From DATLFI01 sp035524895 (GTDB taxonomy: Bacteria; Acidobacteriota; Thermoanaerobaculia; Multivoradales; Multivoraceae), in contig DATLFI010000231.1 in assembly GCA_035524895.1 (NCBI GenBank), forward strand, positions 1 to 38,632: a DNA stretch of 38,632 bases, in the 5' to 3' direction. Position numbers and translations under genes: made by a program. Shown here one piece after another: positions 8,312 through 17,125 of this stretch. Positions within the stretch are counted from its first letter, which is position 1. Each line of letters opens with the position of its first letter. The notes under the pieces are model-generated. The model searched no databases and was not told the DNA's origin. It saw only the letters and a list, made by a program, of their open reading frames with translations.

Positions 8312-10495
8312 GTGGCCCGAACGACCTCGGCGGCCAAACTGCTGGCCGCATCAGCGCGCTCACGTTGCCTTTCCCTCCCTCGGCTCGTGCGCGTCGGGCT
8401 CTTGCTCCTCTCTGCGCAGCTCCTGTCGGCGCAGCAGCCCAGCACCACAGCGGCGCAGGCCGAGCCCGCTCCCGCGACCAAGCCCGCCACGATCGAGTGG
8501 CGCCACTACGCCGCCGACCTCGCATCGAGCAAATACTCCCCTGCCGATCAGATCGACGCCTCGAACGTCGCGACGCTCGAGGTTGCGTGGCGCTACGAGA
8601 CGCCGGACCTCGGGGTCCAGACCAAGGCGCCGGCGGGCAACCTCAAGGGCACGCCGCTCATGGTCGGCGGCGTGCTCTACATGGTGTCGTCGCTCCAGTT
8701 GGTCACAGCGATCGACGCGCGCACCGGCCAGGAGCTCTGGCGCTACGACCCGTGGGCGTACGAGCTCGGCGTGCCGACCCACGGCGGGTTCACGCAGCGA
8801 GGCATCGACTGGTGGACCGACGGCGAGCGCGAGCGGCTGTTCTTGGTCACCGGCGTGCACCAGCTCGTCTCGCTCGACCCGTCGACCGGCAAGCCCGACC
8901 CGGCCTTCGGCGAGGACGGCGTCGTCGACATGCGTCCGGACGTCGGCCCACCCGAGGTGCAGCGGCTGACCGGTCTCAACTCGCCGCCTGCTGTGTGCGG
9001 CGACACGGTGATCATGGGCATGACGGTGAACGACTTCGGCCTCACCCAGAAGATGCCGGCCGGCCACGTGCGCGGCTACGACGCGCGCACCGGCCAGAAG
9101 AAGTGGGTGTTTCACACCGTGCCGCAGGAAGGCGAGACGGGCGTCGAGACCTGGCTCGACGAGTCGTGGCGCACTTCCGGCGGCACCAACGTGTGGTCGA
9201 TGCTGAGCTGCGACCCAGCGCTCGGCATGGTCTACCTGCCGACCGGCACTCCGAGCAGCGACTACTACGGCGGCCACCGCCACGGCGACAACCTCTACGC
9301 GGAGAGCCTGGTCGCGCTCGACGCTTCGACCGGCCAGCGCGTCTGGCACTTCCAGGCGGTGCGGCACGGCCTGTGGGACTACGACTTCCCGTGTGCGCCG
9401 AACCTGGTCGACCTCGAGATCGACGGTCGCACGATCCCCGCCGTCGCGCAGGTCAGCAAGCAGGGCTTCACCTACGTGTTCGATCGACGCACCGGCGAGC
9501 CGATCTGGCCGATCGAGGAGCGGCCCGTGGCCACGAGCGACGTGCCCGGCGAGTGGACCGCGCCGACCCAGCCGTTCCCCACCAAGCCGCCGCCGTTCGA
9601 GCGGCAGGGCGTGACCGACGCGGATCTCAACGACCTGACGCCGGAGCTGTTCGCCGAAGCGCGCGAGATCTTCCAGCGTTTCCTCGGCGGTCCGCTGTTC
9701 ACGCCGCCGATCGTCGCCGGGCAGAACGGCAAGAAGGCGATGGTGCAGCTCCCGGGCCAGGCCGGCGGCGCCAACTGGGGCGGCGCCGCGTACGACCCCG
9801 AGACCGACTTGCTCTACGTGCCGTCGCAGACCCGCCTCGGCACCATGGCGCTTGTGGAGCCGACGGCACGCCAGGCCTCCGACCGCCGCTACCTGCCCCA
9901 GTTCGTCGACGCGACGGGACCCCAAGGATTGCCGCTGGTCAAGCCGCCCTGGTCGCGGCTCACAGCGATCGATCTGCGCGAGGGCACGCTCCGCTTCCAG
10001 GTACCGCTCGGCGACGGGCCGATCGACCATCCCGCGCTCGCCGGCAAGGTGGAGGTTCCACTCGGCTCGTGGCCGATGTCGGGCCTGTCGCCGGGCTGGC
10101 CCATGGTGACCAAGACGCTGGTCTTCGTGGTGCAGGCCGTCAGCACCGCGCCGATCCAGGACGACGAGGCGTCGCCGCGCGACGGTCCCGCGACCGGGTA
10201 TCTCTTCGCGTTCGACAAGACCACCGGCGAAGAAGTGGCGCAGATCGAGCTGCCCGACGTACCGGGCGGCGGACCGATGACCTACGTGCTCGACGGCAAA
10301 CAGACCCTCGTCGTGCCGGTGGGGCGCCGTGGCAAAAAGCAGGAGCTGATCGCGTACCGCCTGCCCGTGCCGGAGGTGCGCGGCGCGAATCAGACCGCTG
10401 CCGGAACTGTCGCCGCTGGGACCCCGGCCGCCGACCCGCAGGACACGCCCGGTCATCCCAGGCGCCAGAGACGCCTGAGGGATCCCGGTGTGTAG
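8312..10495 (+). CDS. PQQ-dependent dehydrogenase, secreted quinoprotein (copy 1)
   Basis: 727 aa, GTG start at 8312 eight bases after GGAGG. Signal peptide about 20-42 (RVGLLLLSAQLLSAQ). The mature protein is an eight-bladed PQQ propeller of the membrane glucose/quinate dehydrogenase family but without the N-terminal five-helix membrane domain and without a C-terminal cytochrome c. Landmarks: WRHYAADLASSKYSPADQI, a TGQELWRYDP blade motif, NVWSMLSCD, HGLWDYDFPCAPNLVD (the conserved WDYD carries the likely catalytic Asp), FPTKPPPFERQG and MTYVLDGKQTLVVPVG. It oxidises an alcohol or sugar in the periplasm, passing electrons to quinone or cytochrome c. The last ~17 residues (Pro/Arg-rich) have no counterpart in the two paralogs and are encoded by hairpin-forming DNA. 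Confidence 0.93.
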   Translation: MARTTSAAKLLAASARSRCLSLPRLVRVGLLLLSAQLLSAQQPSTTAAQAEPAPATKPATIEWRHYAADLASSKYSPADQIDASNVATLEVAWRYETPDLGVQTKAPAGNLKGTPLMVGGVLYMVSSLQLVTAIDARTGQELWRYDPWAYELGVPTHGGFTQRGIDWWTDGERERLFLVTGVHQLVSLDPSTGKPDPAFGEDGVVDMRPDVGPPEVQRLTGLNSPPAVCGDTVIMGMTVNDFGLTQKMPAGHVRGYDARTGQKKWVFHTVPQEGETGVETWLDESWRTSGGTNVWSMLSCDPALGMVYLPTGTPSSDYYGGHRHGDNLYAESLVALDASTGQRVWHFQAVRHGLWDYDFPCAPNLVDLEIDGRTIPAVAQVSKQGFTYVFDRRTGEPIWPIEERPVATSDVPGEWTAPTQPFPTKPPPFERQGVTDADLNDLTPELFAEAREIFQRFLGGPLFTPPIVAGQNGKKAMVQLPGQAGGANWGGAAYDPETDLLYVPSQTRLGTMALVEPTARQASDRRYLPQFVDATGPQGLPLVKPPWSRLTAIDLREGTLRFQVPLGDGPIDHPALAGKVEVPLGSWPMSGLSPGWPMVTKTLVFVVQAVSTAPIQDDEASPRDGPATGYLFAFDKTTGEEVAQIELPDVPGGGPMTYVLDGKQTLVVPVGRRGKKQELIAYRLPVPEVRGANQTAAGTVAAGTPAADPQDTPGHPRRQRRLRDPGV

Positions 10496-10505
10496 CCGGG
10501 ATCCC
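10479..10505. terminator. Hairpin spanning the stop codon of PQQ dehydrogenase 1
   Basis: GGGATCCCGG (10479-10488) and CCGGGATCCC (10496-10505) form a perfect 10-bp stem. The 7-base loop contains the TAG stop (10493-10495). The next gene (10520-11059) is convergent, so this can act as a bidirectional terminator. A smaller stem, AGGCG/CGCCT, lies just upstream near 10460-10476. Confidence 0.6.
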
Positions 10506-10519
10506 ACGGGTGTGGGGAG

Positions 10520-11059
10520 CTACGCTCCGGATTCCGGCGCCGGCGTCGGCGTCGTCATGCCGGTACCCGCATCGGCAACGGCGCGCCAGACACCGTCGAT
10601 CTTCTTCCAGACGGTGAGGTACTCGCCACGCCGCTCCGGCGCCTCACCGGGCCCGTCGGGGTCCGAGATGGTGCTGCCACGCTCGTAGGCCAGGTCACCG
10701 GAGGCGGCCACCTCCACCTTGCTCGTGGTCCACTCGATGGTGCTGTTCGGGTTCTCGGCGTAGTCCGCCGCCTGTCCGGCCTCGATCGCGCTTCGTCCCA
10801 GCCACACGTCGCCGTCGAAGAGCGAGACACCGTCCTCCGCGAAGATGCCGGTGGCGATGCCCGCGGCGTCCTTCGCCTGGGAGAGGGCCATCCACTCGGC
10901 CGAGCGAGCTCGGATGGCCTCGGCCTCGGCAGCGACGTCGACGGCGGGTGGAGGCGGCGAGGCCAGCTGCTCGGGAGCAGCGCAGGCGCCGAGCCAGACG
11001 AGCGCGAGCGCAGAGGCAGCCGAAGTGGACGCAATACGAAGGTTCCTTCCAACTCTCAT
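10520..11059 (-). CDS. SnoaL-like (DUF4440/NTF2-fold) lipoprotein
   Basis: 179 aa, ATG at 11059 with GAGGAG six bases upstream. Signal with a lipobox-like ALVWLGAC at about 19-26. The mature domain runs as an alpha+beta cone of the SnoaL/NTF2 type: an EAEAIRARSAEWMALSQAKD helix, GIFAEDGVSLFDGDVWLGRSAI, EWTTSKVEVAASGDLAYERGS, and a terminal beta strand RGEYLTVWKKIDGVWRAVADAG. Members bind small hydrophobic ligands or act as stress-related proteins; catalysis cannot be inferred. It is inserted on the opposite strand between two paralogous PQQ dehydrogenases, which suggests, weakly, a related periplasmic role. Confidence 0.85.
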   Translation of the reverse strand: MRVGRNLRIASTSAASALALVWLGACAAPEQLASPPPPAVDVAAEAEAIRARSAEWMALSQAKDAAGIATGIFAEDGVSLFDGDVWLGRSAIEAGQAADYAENPNSTIEWTTSKVEVAASGDLAYERGSTISDPDGPGEAPERRGEYLTVWKKIDGVWRAVADAGTGMTTPTPAPESGA

Positions 11060-11322
11060 TTGGATCTCCTCATATCTTTGGGTTCCCTACGGGTCGAAGG
11101 GCCCCCGCCTACCGACTGACGATCCGAGTCCGGCATCGCTTCGTGCGCAGAGCGGAAACCGCGGCACGCCCCGGAACCAGCGTTGGCCCTGGCGTGGAAC
11201 GCCTGGCGAGGTGCCGGGCGCAACCCGATGGCGGGGACTCGAGTGCGCACGATAGCAGCAGATCCGAGAATCACGGGATCGAGGATCCCTCCCTCCACTC
11301 GAGGTTCTGCGACAATCCGCCC

Positions 11323-13278
11323 ATGCCAACGCTTTCGCTTCCGCTGGCTGCCTGCGCCCTCGCCACTTGCGCCGCCGCGCTCCCACTGTCTGCTCGGCAA
11401 GACGCCGACGGCGGCGAGTGGCGCCACTACGGCGGCGACAAGGCGAGCACCAAGTACTCGCCGCTCGACCAGATCGACGGCAAGAACGTCGGGCAGCTCG
11501 AGCTCGCCTGGTCGTGGGCCTCGATCGACGACGAGATCGAGCCGAAGGTGCGCGGCGCTGGGCACTTCAAGGCGACGCCGGTGATGGTCGGCGGCCGGCT
11601 CTACTTCACCACGTCGCTCCAACAAGTGGTCGCGGTCGACGCCGGCACGGGCGAGTCCATCTGGGTGCACGATCCCAAGGTCTACGCCGAGGGTCGCCCG
11701 GTCAACTCCGGCTTCCAGCACCGCGGCGTCGAGTACTGGAGCGACGGCGAGCGCGAACGCCTCTTCGTCGCCAACGGGCTGCGGCAGCTCCTCTCGCTCG
11801 ACGCGAGGACCGGCGAGCTCGACCCGGCGTTCGGCCAGGGCGGCGTCGTCGACACCACGGTAGGCCTGGCGCGCCCGATCGCGCGGCCCAACGAGTACGG
11901 CCACAACGCGCCGCCGATCGTGTGCGCCGGCACGATCGTTCTCGGCTCGATCGTCTCCGACGGGCCCACGCGCAAGACCATGCCGCCGGGTGACGTGCGC
12001 GGCTACGACCCCGTCACCGGCGCGCTGCGCTGGACCTTCCACACCGTCCCTCAGGAGGGCGAGCACGGCAACGAGACGTGGGAGAACGGCTCCTGGCGCG
12101 AGGCCGGCAACACCAACGTTTGGTCGATGCTGAGCTGCGACGACGAGCTGGGCTACGTCTACTTGCCGCTCTCGACGCCGACCAACGACTGGTACGGCGG
12201 CCATCGCCTGGGCGACAACCTGTTCGCCGAGAGCCTGGTCGCGCTCGACGCGAGGACCGGCGAGCGCAAGTGGCACTTCCAGGCGGTGCACCACGGCCTG
12301 TGGGACTACGACTTCCCGTGCGCCCCGAACCTGGTCGACATCACCGTCGACGGCAAGCGCATACCGGCCGTCGCGCAGGTCAGCAAGCAGGGTTTCACCT
12401 ACGTGTTCGACCGCCGCACCGGCGAGCCGGTGTGGCCGATCGAAGAGCGCCCGGTGCCGCAGACGCGCGTGCCCGGCGAGCGCACCTCGCCGACCCAGCC
12501 CTTCCCCACCAAGCCGCCGCCGTTCGAGCGCCAGGGCTTCACACTCGACGACGTCATCGACTTCACTCCGGAGCTGCGCGCCGAAGCGTTGAAGATCCTC
12601 GAGGAGTACGAGCTCGGGCCGATCTTCACGCCGCCGAGCGTCGTCGGCGAGAACGGCAAGAAGGCGGTGCTGATGCTGCCGTCGGCCGCAGGTGGCGCCA
12701 ACTGGCGTGGCGCCGCGATCGACCCCGAGACCGGGGTGCTGTTCGTGCCATCGATGACGCTCGCGATGGAGCTCGGCGTAGGCCTGGCCGATCCCGCGCG
12801 CTCCGAGTTCACATACGTGTACGCCGCCAGCTTCCTGCCCAAGGGACCCCAAGGGCTGCCGCTCACCAAACCGCCCTACGGGCGTATCACGGCGATCGAC
12901 CTCAACCGCGGCGAGCACCTGTGGCAGGTAGCCGATGGCCCCGGCCCCCAGGATCACCCCGCGATCGCGCACCTCGACATGCCCAACCTCGGCAACAGCT
13001 CGCACGGCGTGCTCTCGAACGGCGGGCTACTGCTGACCAAGACCTTGCTCTTCGCCATCCAGGCCAAGCTCGACGAGAGCACCCTGCTGCGCCAGGGCAA
13101 GGAGGGCTGGATCCGCGCCTACGACAAGCAGACCGGCGCCAAGGTGTGGGAGCGCGAAGTCGTGCCGACGCCGCACGGATCGCCGATGACCTACAGCCAC
13201 GGCGGCAAGCAGTACCTGGTGGTCGCCGCCGGCGGCATGGTGCAGCCGGCGCAGTTGTTGGCGTTCGCGCTGCCCTGA
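11323..13278 (+). CDS. PQQ-dependent dehydrogenase, secreted quinoprotein (copy 2)
   Basis: 651 aa from ATG at 11323 (no clear ribosome site; the frame is open upstream but the signal peptide begins here: LPLAACALATCAAALPLSA). Same architecture as the copy at 8312: WRHYGGDKASTKYSPLDQI, TGESIWVHDP, FHTVPQEGEHGNETW, NVWSMLSCD, HGLWDYDFPCAPNLVD, IPAVAQVSKQGFTYVFDRR, FPTKPPPFERQG, ending MTYSHGGKQYLVVAAGG...LLAFALP. Long blocks are identical or nearly so to copy 1, indicating duplication, though the central substrate-side loops differ. No heme motif is present, so a separate acceptor is needed. The 263-base gap 11060-11322 upstream holds only divergent promoter sequence. Confidence 0.94.
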   Translation: MPTLSLPLAACALATCAAALPLSARQDADGGEWRHYGGDKASTKYSPLDQIDGKNVGQLELAWSWASIDDEIEPKVRGAGHFKATPVMVGGRLYFTTSLQQVVAVDAGTGESIWVHDPKVYAEGRPVNSGFQHRGVEYWSDGERERLFVANGLRQLLSLDARTGELDPAFGQGGVVDTTVGLARPIARPNEYGHNAPPIVCAGTIVLGSIVSDGPTRKTMPPGDVRGYDPVTGALRWTFHTVPQEGEHGNETWENGSWREAGNTNVWSMLSCDDELGYVYLPLSTPTNDWYGGHRLGDNLFAESLVALDARTGERKWHFQAVHHGLWDYDFPCAPNLVDITVDGKRIPAVAQVSKQGFTYVFDRRTGEPVWPIEERPVPQTRVPGERTSPTQPFPTKPPPFERQGFTLDDVIDFTPELRAEALKILEEYELGPIFTPPSVVGENGKKAVLMLPSAAGGANWRGAAIDPETGVLFVPSMTLAMELGVGLADPARSEFTYVYAASFLPKGPQGLPLTKPPYGRITAIDLNRGEHLWQVADGPGPQDHPAIAHLDMPNLGNSSHGVLSNGGLLLTKTLLFAIQAKLDESTLLRQGKEGWIRAYDKQTGAKVWEREVVPTPHGSPMTYSHGGKQYLVVAAGGMVQPAQLLAFALP

Positions 13279-13294
13279 GCCCAAGGTCGCCGCC

Positions 13295-13981
13295 GTGAAA
13301 CCACGACGCGCCATCGAGCGAGTGGTCACACCCGACCACAAGCACCTCGTGCTCTGGGAGCACGATGGCGCCTTCTCGATCGACGTCGATGGCAAGACGT
13401 TGATGTCGAGCCGCGAGCACGGTTCCGAGGAGGTCCTGGCGCGGCTCGCGTTCGAGGCCTGGGGCGGCAAGACGCCACCCCGAGTGCTCATCGGCGGCCT
13501 CGGGATGGGCTACACGCTGCGGGCCGTGCTCGACGCGCTGCCACCGCGAAACGGCTGCGTGGTAGAGGTGGTCGAGGTGTTCCCGTCCGTGGTTTCCTGG
13601 AACCGCGGCCCGTTGGCCGAGCTGGCCCGCCGGCCGCTCTCGGACCGGCGCGTCCGCGTGATCGAAGCCGATGTCGCCAACCACCTCGACGGCAGCCGCG
13701 AGCACGACGTTGTGTTGCTCGACGTCGACAACGGGCCCGAGGAGTTCACCCTCCTCGGCAACCACGAGCTCTACACCGCGCGCGGCATCGAGGGCATCCA
13801 TCGGTCCCTCGTCCCCGGCGGCGTGCTCGCCGTGTGGTCCAGCTTCGACGACACCGCGTTCACCACGCGCCTGCGCCGCGCGGGATTCGCGGTCACCACC
13901 CATAGCGTCCGGGCAAGGCCCGGGACCAAGGGTAAGGGCAAAGGCGGCAAGCACACGATCTTCGTGGCGAAGCGGAGGTGA
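13295..13981 (+). CDS. Spermidine synthase-like (Rossmann methyltransferase-fold) protein
   Basis: 228 aa, GTG at 13295, 16 bases after the PQQ dehydrogenase stop and possibly cotranscribed. The fold is that of polyamine aminopropyltransferases: short N-terminal beta hairpins (LVLWEHDGAFSIDVDGKTLMSS), nucleotide-binding GGLGMGYTLRAVLDAL near 70-85, VVEVVEVFPSVVSWNRG, RRVRVIEADVANHL, then VVLLDVDNGPEEF where genuine spermidine synthases have a D-x-x-D-P catalytic loop. That substitution and the short length argue against confirmed polyamine synthesis. The C-terminus is a Lys/Gly-rich tail (GTKGKGKGGKHTIFVAKRR). Commonly annotated as spermidine synthase; the activity is uncertain. Confidence 0.75.
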   Translation: MKPRRAIERVVTPDHKHLVLWEHDGAFSIDVDGKTLMSSREHGSEEVLARLAFEAWGGKTPPRVLIGGLGMGYTLRAVLDALPPRNGCVVEVVEVFPSVVSWNRGPLAELARRPLSDRRVRVIEADVANHLDGSREHDVVLLDVDNGPEEFTLLGNHELYTARGIEGIHRSLVPGGVLAVWSSFDDTAFTTRLRRAGFAVTTHSVRARPGTKGKGKGGKHTIFVAKRR

Positions 13982-14102
13982 CCGTCGCCGCGTGTGGCCG
14001 GCTACCCTCGGTGCCGCGCCGCGCCACCGCATGGCGAGCACTCGTGGCAGTCGGGCGTGCAACCACGAGCTCGATGCTCCGGCGCAAGGCGCCCCGCTAG
14101 GC

Positions 14103-15131
14103 TTAGAGATAGTCGAGGTCGCCTTCCAGGAAGTCGTTGACGCAGCCGGTCACCGGCTCGCCGCCGACCTCGCCGCGCACGATGCTCGCCTTTCGCACGA
14201 CGCCAAAGAGCGTGTTGGTGTAGCGGTAGGTGGCCTCGAGCCGGCCGAGCAGCGTGCTGCCGTCGGCCAGCTCCAGGCGCAAACGGCGGGTGTCGCCGGG
14301 CGGACCGATCCCGATCCTCGAGATCGCCACCGGCTGCGAACCTGGATCGCGCGCGGCGAAGCCGCGGTCGGCTCCGCGCGAGCGGATCGCGATGCACGAG
14401 AAACGAACGCCGCGCAGCGTCGCGTAGACGAACGGCGTGGTGAACCGCGGTTGCTCCTGGTGCTGCTCGTGGAAGTGTCCGAAGCCTCGCACCGAGCGCT
14501 CGTCGCCGCCGAGCCGCAGCGTGGCCTCGGTCGCGCCGAGCACCTCGGACCGCCCGGTGAGCGACTCGAACACCGCGTGACGGGGCTGCCACGTCGCAGC
14601 CAAGACCGCAACCTCGGGCGCCACGGCCGCTGGTTCCTCTCCGTCCGCGGCTGCGACGGGCCGCAGCGGTAGCCGCGCCGTGAGCGTCACCGACCGCGGC
14701 GCGAGACGCGGCCCGGTCCGCACGACGCTCAGGTGCGCGAGCGTGTCGCCCTCGCCGGAAGCACCCAAGTACCGGACCTCGTTCGCCTCGACGCCGGCAG
14801 GCTCTCCGCCGTCGGGAGCCTCGTGATCGACGAACGCGCGCATCCCGTGCTCGGGCGTGAAGACGTGACCCCACAACCACGCGACGCGCGCCTCGGGAAA
14901 GCGTCCGATGCGCGCGACGAAACCAGAACGCCCGTCGGCGCTCACCAGATCGAGGTAGACCGACTCGGAGAAGATCGCCTCGCCGCGAACCAGCCGACGC
15001 GCGGTCGGCGCCGGCTGCGTCGCACCGGCCACGGGGGTCCCTAGCGAGAGGAGCGCCGGAGCCCCGAGCAGGAGCCGCAGTGCGCGCCGACGCGAAACCC
15101 CGGCCGGATCGCACAGCGGACCTCCGTGCAA
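14103..15131 (-). CDS. Tat-exported protein of unknown function, beta-rich
   Basis: 342 aa if the TTG at 15131 is used (GGAGGGG nine bases upstream); the frame is open to 15323, so the start is uncertain. Near the N-terminus, SRRRALRLLLGAPALLSLGTPVAGA has a twin-arginine-like signal. The mature part is rich in predicted beta strands with many W/H/F-containing motifs: ESVYLDLVSADGRSGF, RVAWLWGHVFTPE, RGFGHFHEQHQ, FVYATLRGVRFSC. The pattern of a GxFxHFH turn after two beta-sandwich halves reminds me of lipocalin-like CrtC/AttH proteins, but that is a structural guess. Convergent with the gene ending at 13981; the 121-base gap holds no clear terminator. Confidence 0.65.
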   Translation of the reverse strand: MHGGPLCDPAGVSRRRALRLLLGAPALLSLGTPVAGATQPAPTARRLVRGEAIFSESVYLDLVSADGRSGFVARIGRFPEARVAWLWGHVFTPEHGMRAFVDHEAPDGGEPAGVEANEVRYLGASGEGDTLAHLSVVRTGPRLAPRSVTLTARLPLRPVAAADGEEPAAVAPEVAVLAATWQPRHAVFESLTGRSEVLGATEATLRLGGDERSVRGFGHFHEQHQEQPRFTTPFVYATLRGVRFSCIAIRSRGADRGFAARDPGSQPVAISRIGIGPPGDTRRLRLELADGSTLLGRLEATYRYTNTLFGVVRKASIVRGEVGGEPVTGCVNDFLEGDLDYL

Positions 15132-15285
15132 CAGCGACGGCCCCTCCGACTCCCAACTTCGCACGGCGCAGCTCAGAGCGTCCGCAGGAACGCGACGAGG
15201 TCGCGTCTCTCCACGGCGCTCCGGTCGGTGCCATATCGACCTGCGGATCGCGAGGCCGCCGCGCAGCTCGAGCTCGCTCCCATCA

Positions 15286-16365
15286 TCATCGCGGGGGCCC
15301 TCCCTCGCTTTCAGCGCCCGCACCAGCCCCGTGCCCCACCTTGTCCGCGTCCACGCCGTAGTGGTCGGCCTCCGTCAGCCTCCCCTTGAGCGGGTCGATG
15401 CGCGCCCGCGCCTGCTCGACCTGCGGATCGGGCTCGGGGTCGACGAGGCTGCGCACAAGGAATAGCAAGGCCTGCTGGGTGCGCTCGCCGAGCGTGCGGC
15501 CGACGTGCTCGGCGTCGTAGTAGAGCCGGTACTCGTGGCGGATCTTGTGGTCCCACAGTACCCGGTGCAGGAACTCGGTGCCCTCGTAGAGCCAGAACAG
15601 GTCGGCGTCGCCGGCCTCGATGAAGATCTTCAGACCCGAGTCGCGTAGCTGCTGCGCATCGCGCAGCACGATGGTCGCAGGATTGTTCGCCGCCCAGTGC
15701 TCCTCGTCGATGACGGCGCGGCCGTCCACCGTGTGACCGAAAGCCGCCAACATCAGGTCTTCGCCACGCCAGAAGCGGTGCTTCGGCCGCATCTCCGAGT
15801 ACGCGAGGATCGGCTCGATGCCGGGCTCCATGCCCGCGACAGCGCCGAACAGCTCCGGGTGCTTGAACGCAATGCGCAGCGAGCCCATGCCTCCCATCGA
15901 AATACCTGTGATGAGGGTGCCGCGCCGGTCGCGGCGCACCCGGTAGGTCGATCGCAGGTGCTCGAGGAACGGCCCGATCAGGAACGTCTCCCAGCGCTCC
16001 GCGCCGTCGCGCCGGTCGAGGTAGAAGCCGCGCGCGGTCACGCTCGGCATCACGATCACCATCGGCGGCAGCTCGCCTTCGCTCCACATCCGATCGAAGA
16101 TCGGCTTCTGCCGCGCCAGCACCTCGCGGCTGCCGCCACCGCCGTGCAGGTCGAGGGCGAGCGGCAACGGCTCGCCGGCCTCGGCGTAGCCCGGCGGCAG
16201 CAGCGCGTAGTACTGCACCGGGCTCGGGACGAGCTCCGAAACCAAGGCACCGGGACGCAGCTCGCTCTCGGCGGCGCTGGCGTTGGCGGCGCTGAGCGCG
16301 GCAAACGCCGCAACCATTGCCGAGGCCAGCCATTCCAGGTCGGATCTGGGGAAGCTCGAACGCAT
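15286..16365 (-). CDS. Secreted alpha/beta-hydrolase esterase (esterase D/feruloyl-esterase-like)
   Basis: 359 aa from ATG at 16365 (GGAGGG 7 bases upstream). Signal peptide about 10-32 (AMVAAFAALSAANASAA). The putative-esterase fold shows LPLALDLHGGGGSREVL (oxyanion region), nucleophile Ser in GISMGGMGS, Asp in IFIEAGDADLFWL and His in YDAEHVGRT. This resembles the family with S-formylglutathione hydrolase, feruloyl esterases and PHB depolymerase-like enzymes; with a signal peptide it likely cleaves a periplasmic or extracellular ester. The C-terminal ~50 residues are charged and probably flexible. The unrecognised Tat protein lies 154 bases downstream on the same strand. The natural substrate is unknown. 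Confidence 0.88.
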   Translation of the reverse strand: MRSSFPRSDLEWLASAMVAAFAALSAANASAAESELRPGALVSELVPSPVQYYALLPPGYAEAGEPLPLALDLHGGGGSREVLARQKPIFDRMWSEGELPPMVIVMPSVTARGFYLDRRDGAERWETFLIGPFLEHLRSTYRVRRDRRGTLITGISMGGMGSLRIAFKHPELFGAVAGMEPGIEPILAYSEMRPKHRFWRGEDLMLAAFGHTVDGRAVIDEEHWAANNPATIVLRDAQQLRDSGLKIFIEAGDADLFWLYEGTEFLHRVLWDHKIRHEYRLYYDAEHVGRTLGERTQQALLFLVRSLVDPEPDPQVEQARARIDPLKGRLTEADHYGVDADKVGHGAGAGAESEGGPPR

Positions 16366-16528
16366 CGCGGGGCCCTCCGAGTCGACGCTGGCCATGCTGA
16401 GCCGCGCCCTGACTCTAGACCACACCTTAGATCTCACACGCCGCGTGCACGGGCGCCGACGGCCCGAACCCGACCTTCACCGCCAACCCGCGCGCGCTAG
16501 CGGGCGGCAACACGTCCAGGTCGAAGGG

Positions 16529-17125
16529 TCACGTCTCCGCTACCTCGAGCCATTGCTCGACCCGCGGCGCTTCGTACTCCTCGAGGCGATCCAACAGACG
16601 ATCGATGTCCGACTCCACTAGCAGGATGTCTCGGTGTCCGCGACGCACGAAACCCTCCTCTACCGCGTGGTCGAGCGAGGCCACGAGCCACTCGTAGTAG
16701 CCGGCGACGTCGAGCAGGCCGCACGGCTTGGCGTGGATGCCGAGCGCTCCCCAGGTCCACACCTCGAACAGCTCCTCGAAGGTGCCGAGCCCCCCCGGAA
16801 GTGCCACGAAAGCATCGGAGCGCTCCGCCATCAGCGCCTTGCGCTCGTGCATCGAGTCGACCACGAGCAACTCGGTAACTCCGCCGTGGCCGACCTCGCG
16901 CCGCAGCAGCGCCTCGGGAATCACACCGACCACCTTGCCGCCGCCGGCGAGCACCGCGTCGGCGAGGATCCCCATCAGACCCACCTTGCCGCCTCCGTAT
17001 ACCAGCGCGAACCCGCGAGCCGCCATGCGCTCGCCGAGCCGGCGGGCAGACTCGGCATAGGCCGGCAAGCGACCCGGGTGCGAGCCGCAGAAGACGCAGA
17101 TGCTGGCGATTCGGCGGGGTGACAT
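16529..17125 (-). CDS. LOG-family nucleoside 5'-monophosphate phosphoribohydrolase
   Basis: From ATG at 17125 the frame gives a normal-length LOG protein of 198 aa, cytoplasmic by family. It starts with the family signature SICVFCGSHPG, followed by LVYGGGKVGLMG, the catalytic/phosphate-binding PGGLGTFEELFE (Arg/Glu active site with preceding MHERKALM), and a C-terminal helix. LOG proteins release the base from nucleoside monophosphates, such as cytokinin riboside 5'-monophosphate in plants. No strong Shine-Dalgarno precedes this ATG. The codons upstream are continuous with the cytochrome. I think a separate cytoplasmic protein made by internal initiation is the more plausible reading, because a LOG enzyme would have little use in the periplasm. 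Confidence 0.75.
   Translation of the reverse strand: MSPRRIASICVFCGSHPGRLPAYAESARRLGERMAARGFALVYGGGKVGLMGILADAVLAGGGKVVGVIPEALLRREVGHGGVTELLVVDSMHERKALMAERSDAFVALPGGLGTFEELFEVWTWGALGIHAKPCGLLDVAGYYEWLVASLDHAVEEGFVRRGHRDILLVESDIDRLLDRLEEYEAPRVEQWLEVAET

Noticed and set aside
9900..13000. Recombination hot spot or assembly duplication between the two PQQ genes
   Set aside because: Blocks are similar but scattered third-position differences throughout show true paralogs rather than a duplicated contig segment.
14041..14069. CTCGTGG ... CCACGAG inverted repeat between convergent genes
   Set aside because: Seven base pairs with a 15-base loop and no U-run; too weak to call as a terminator.
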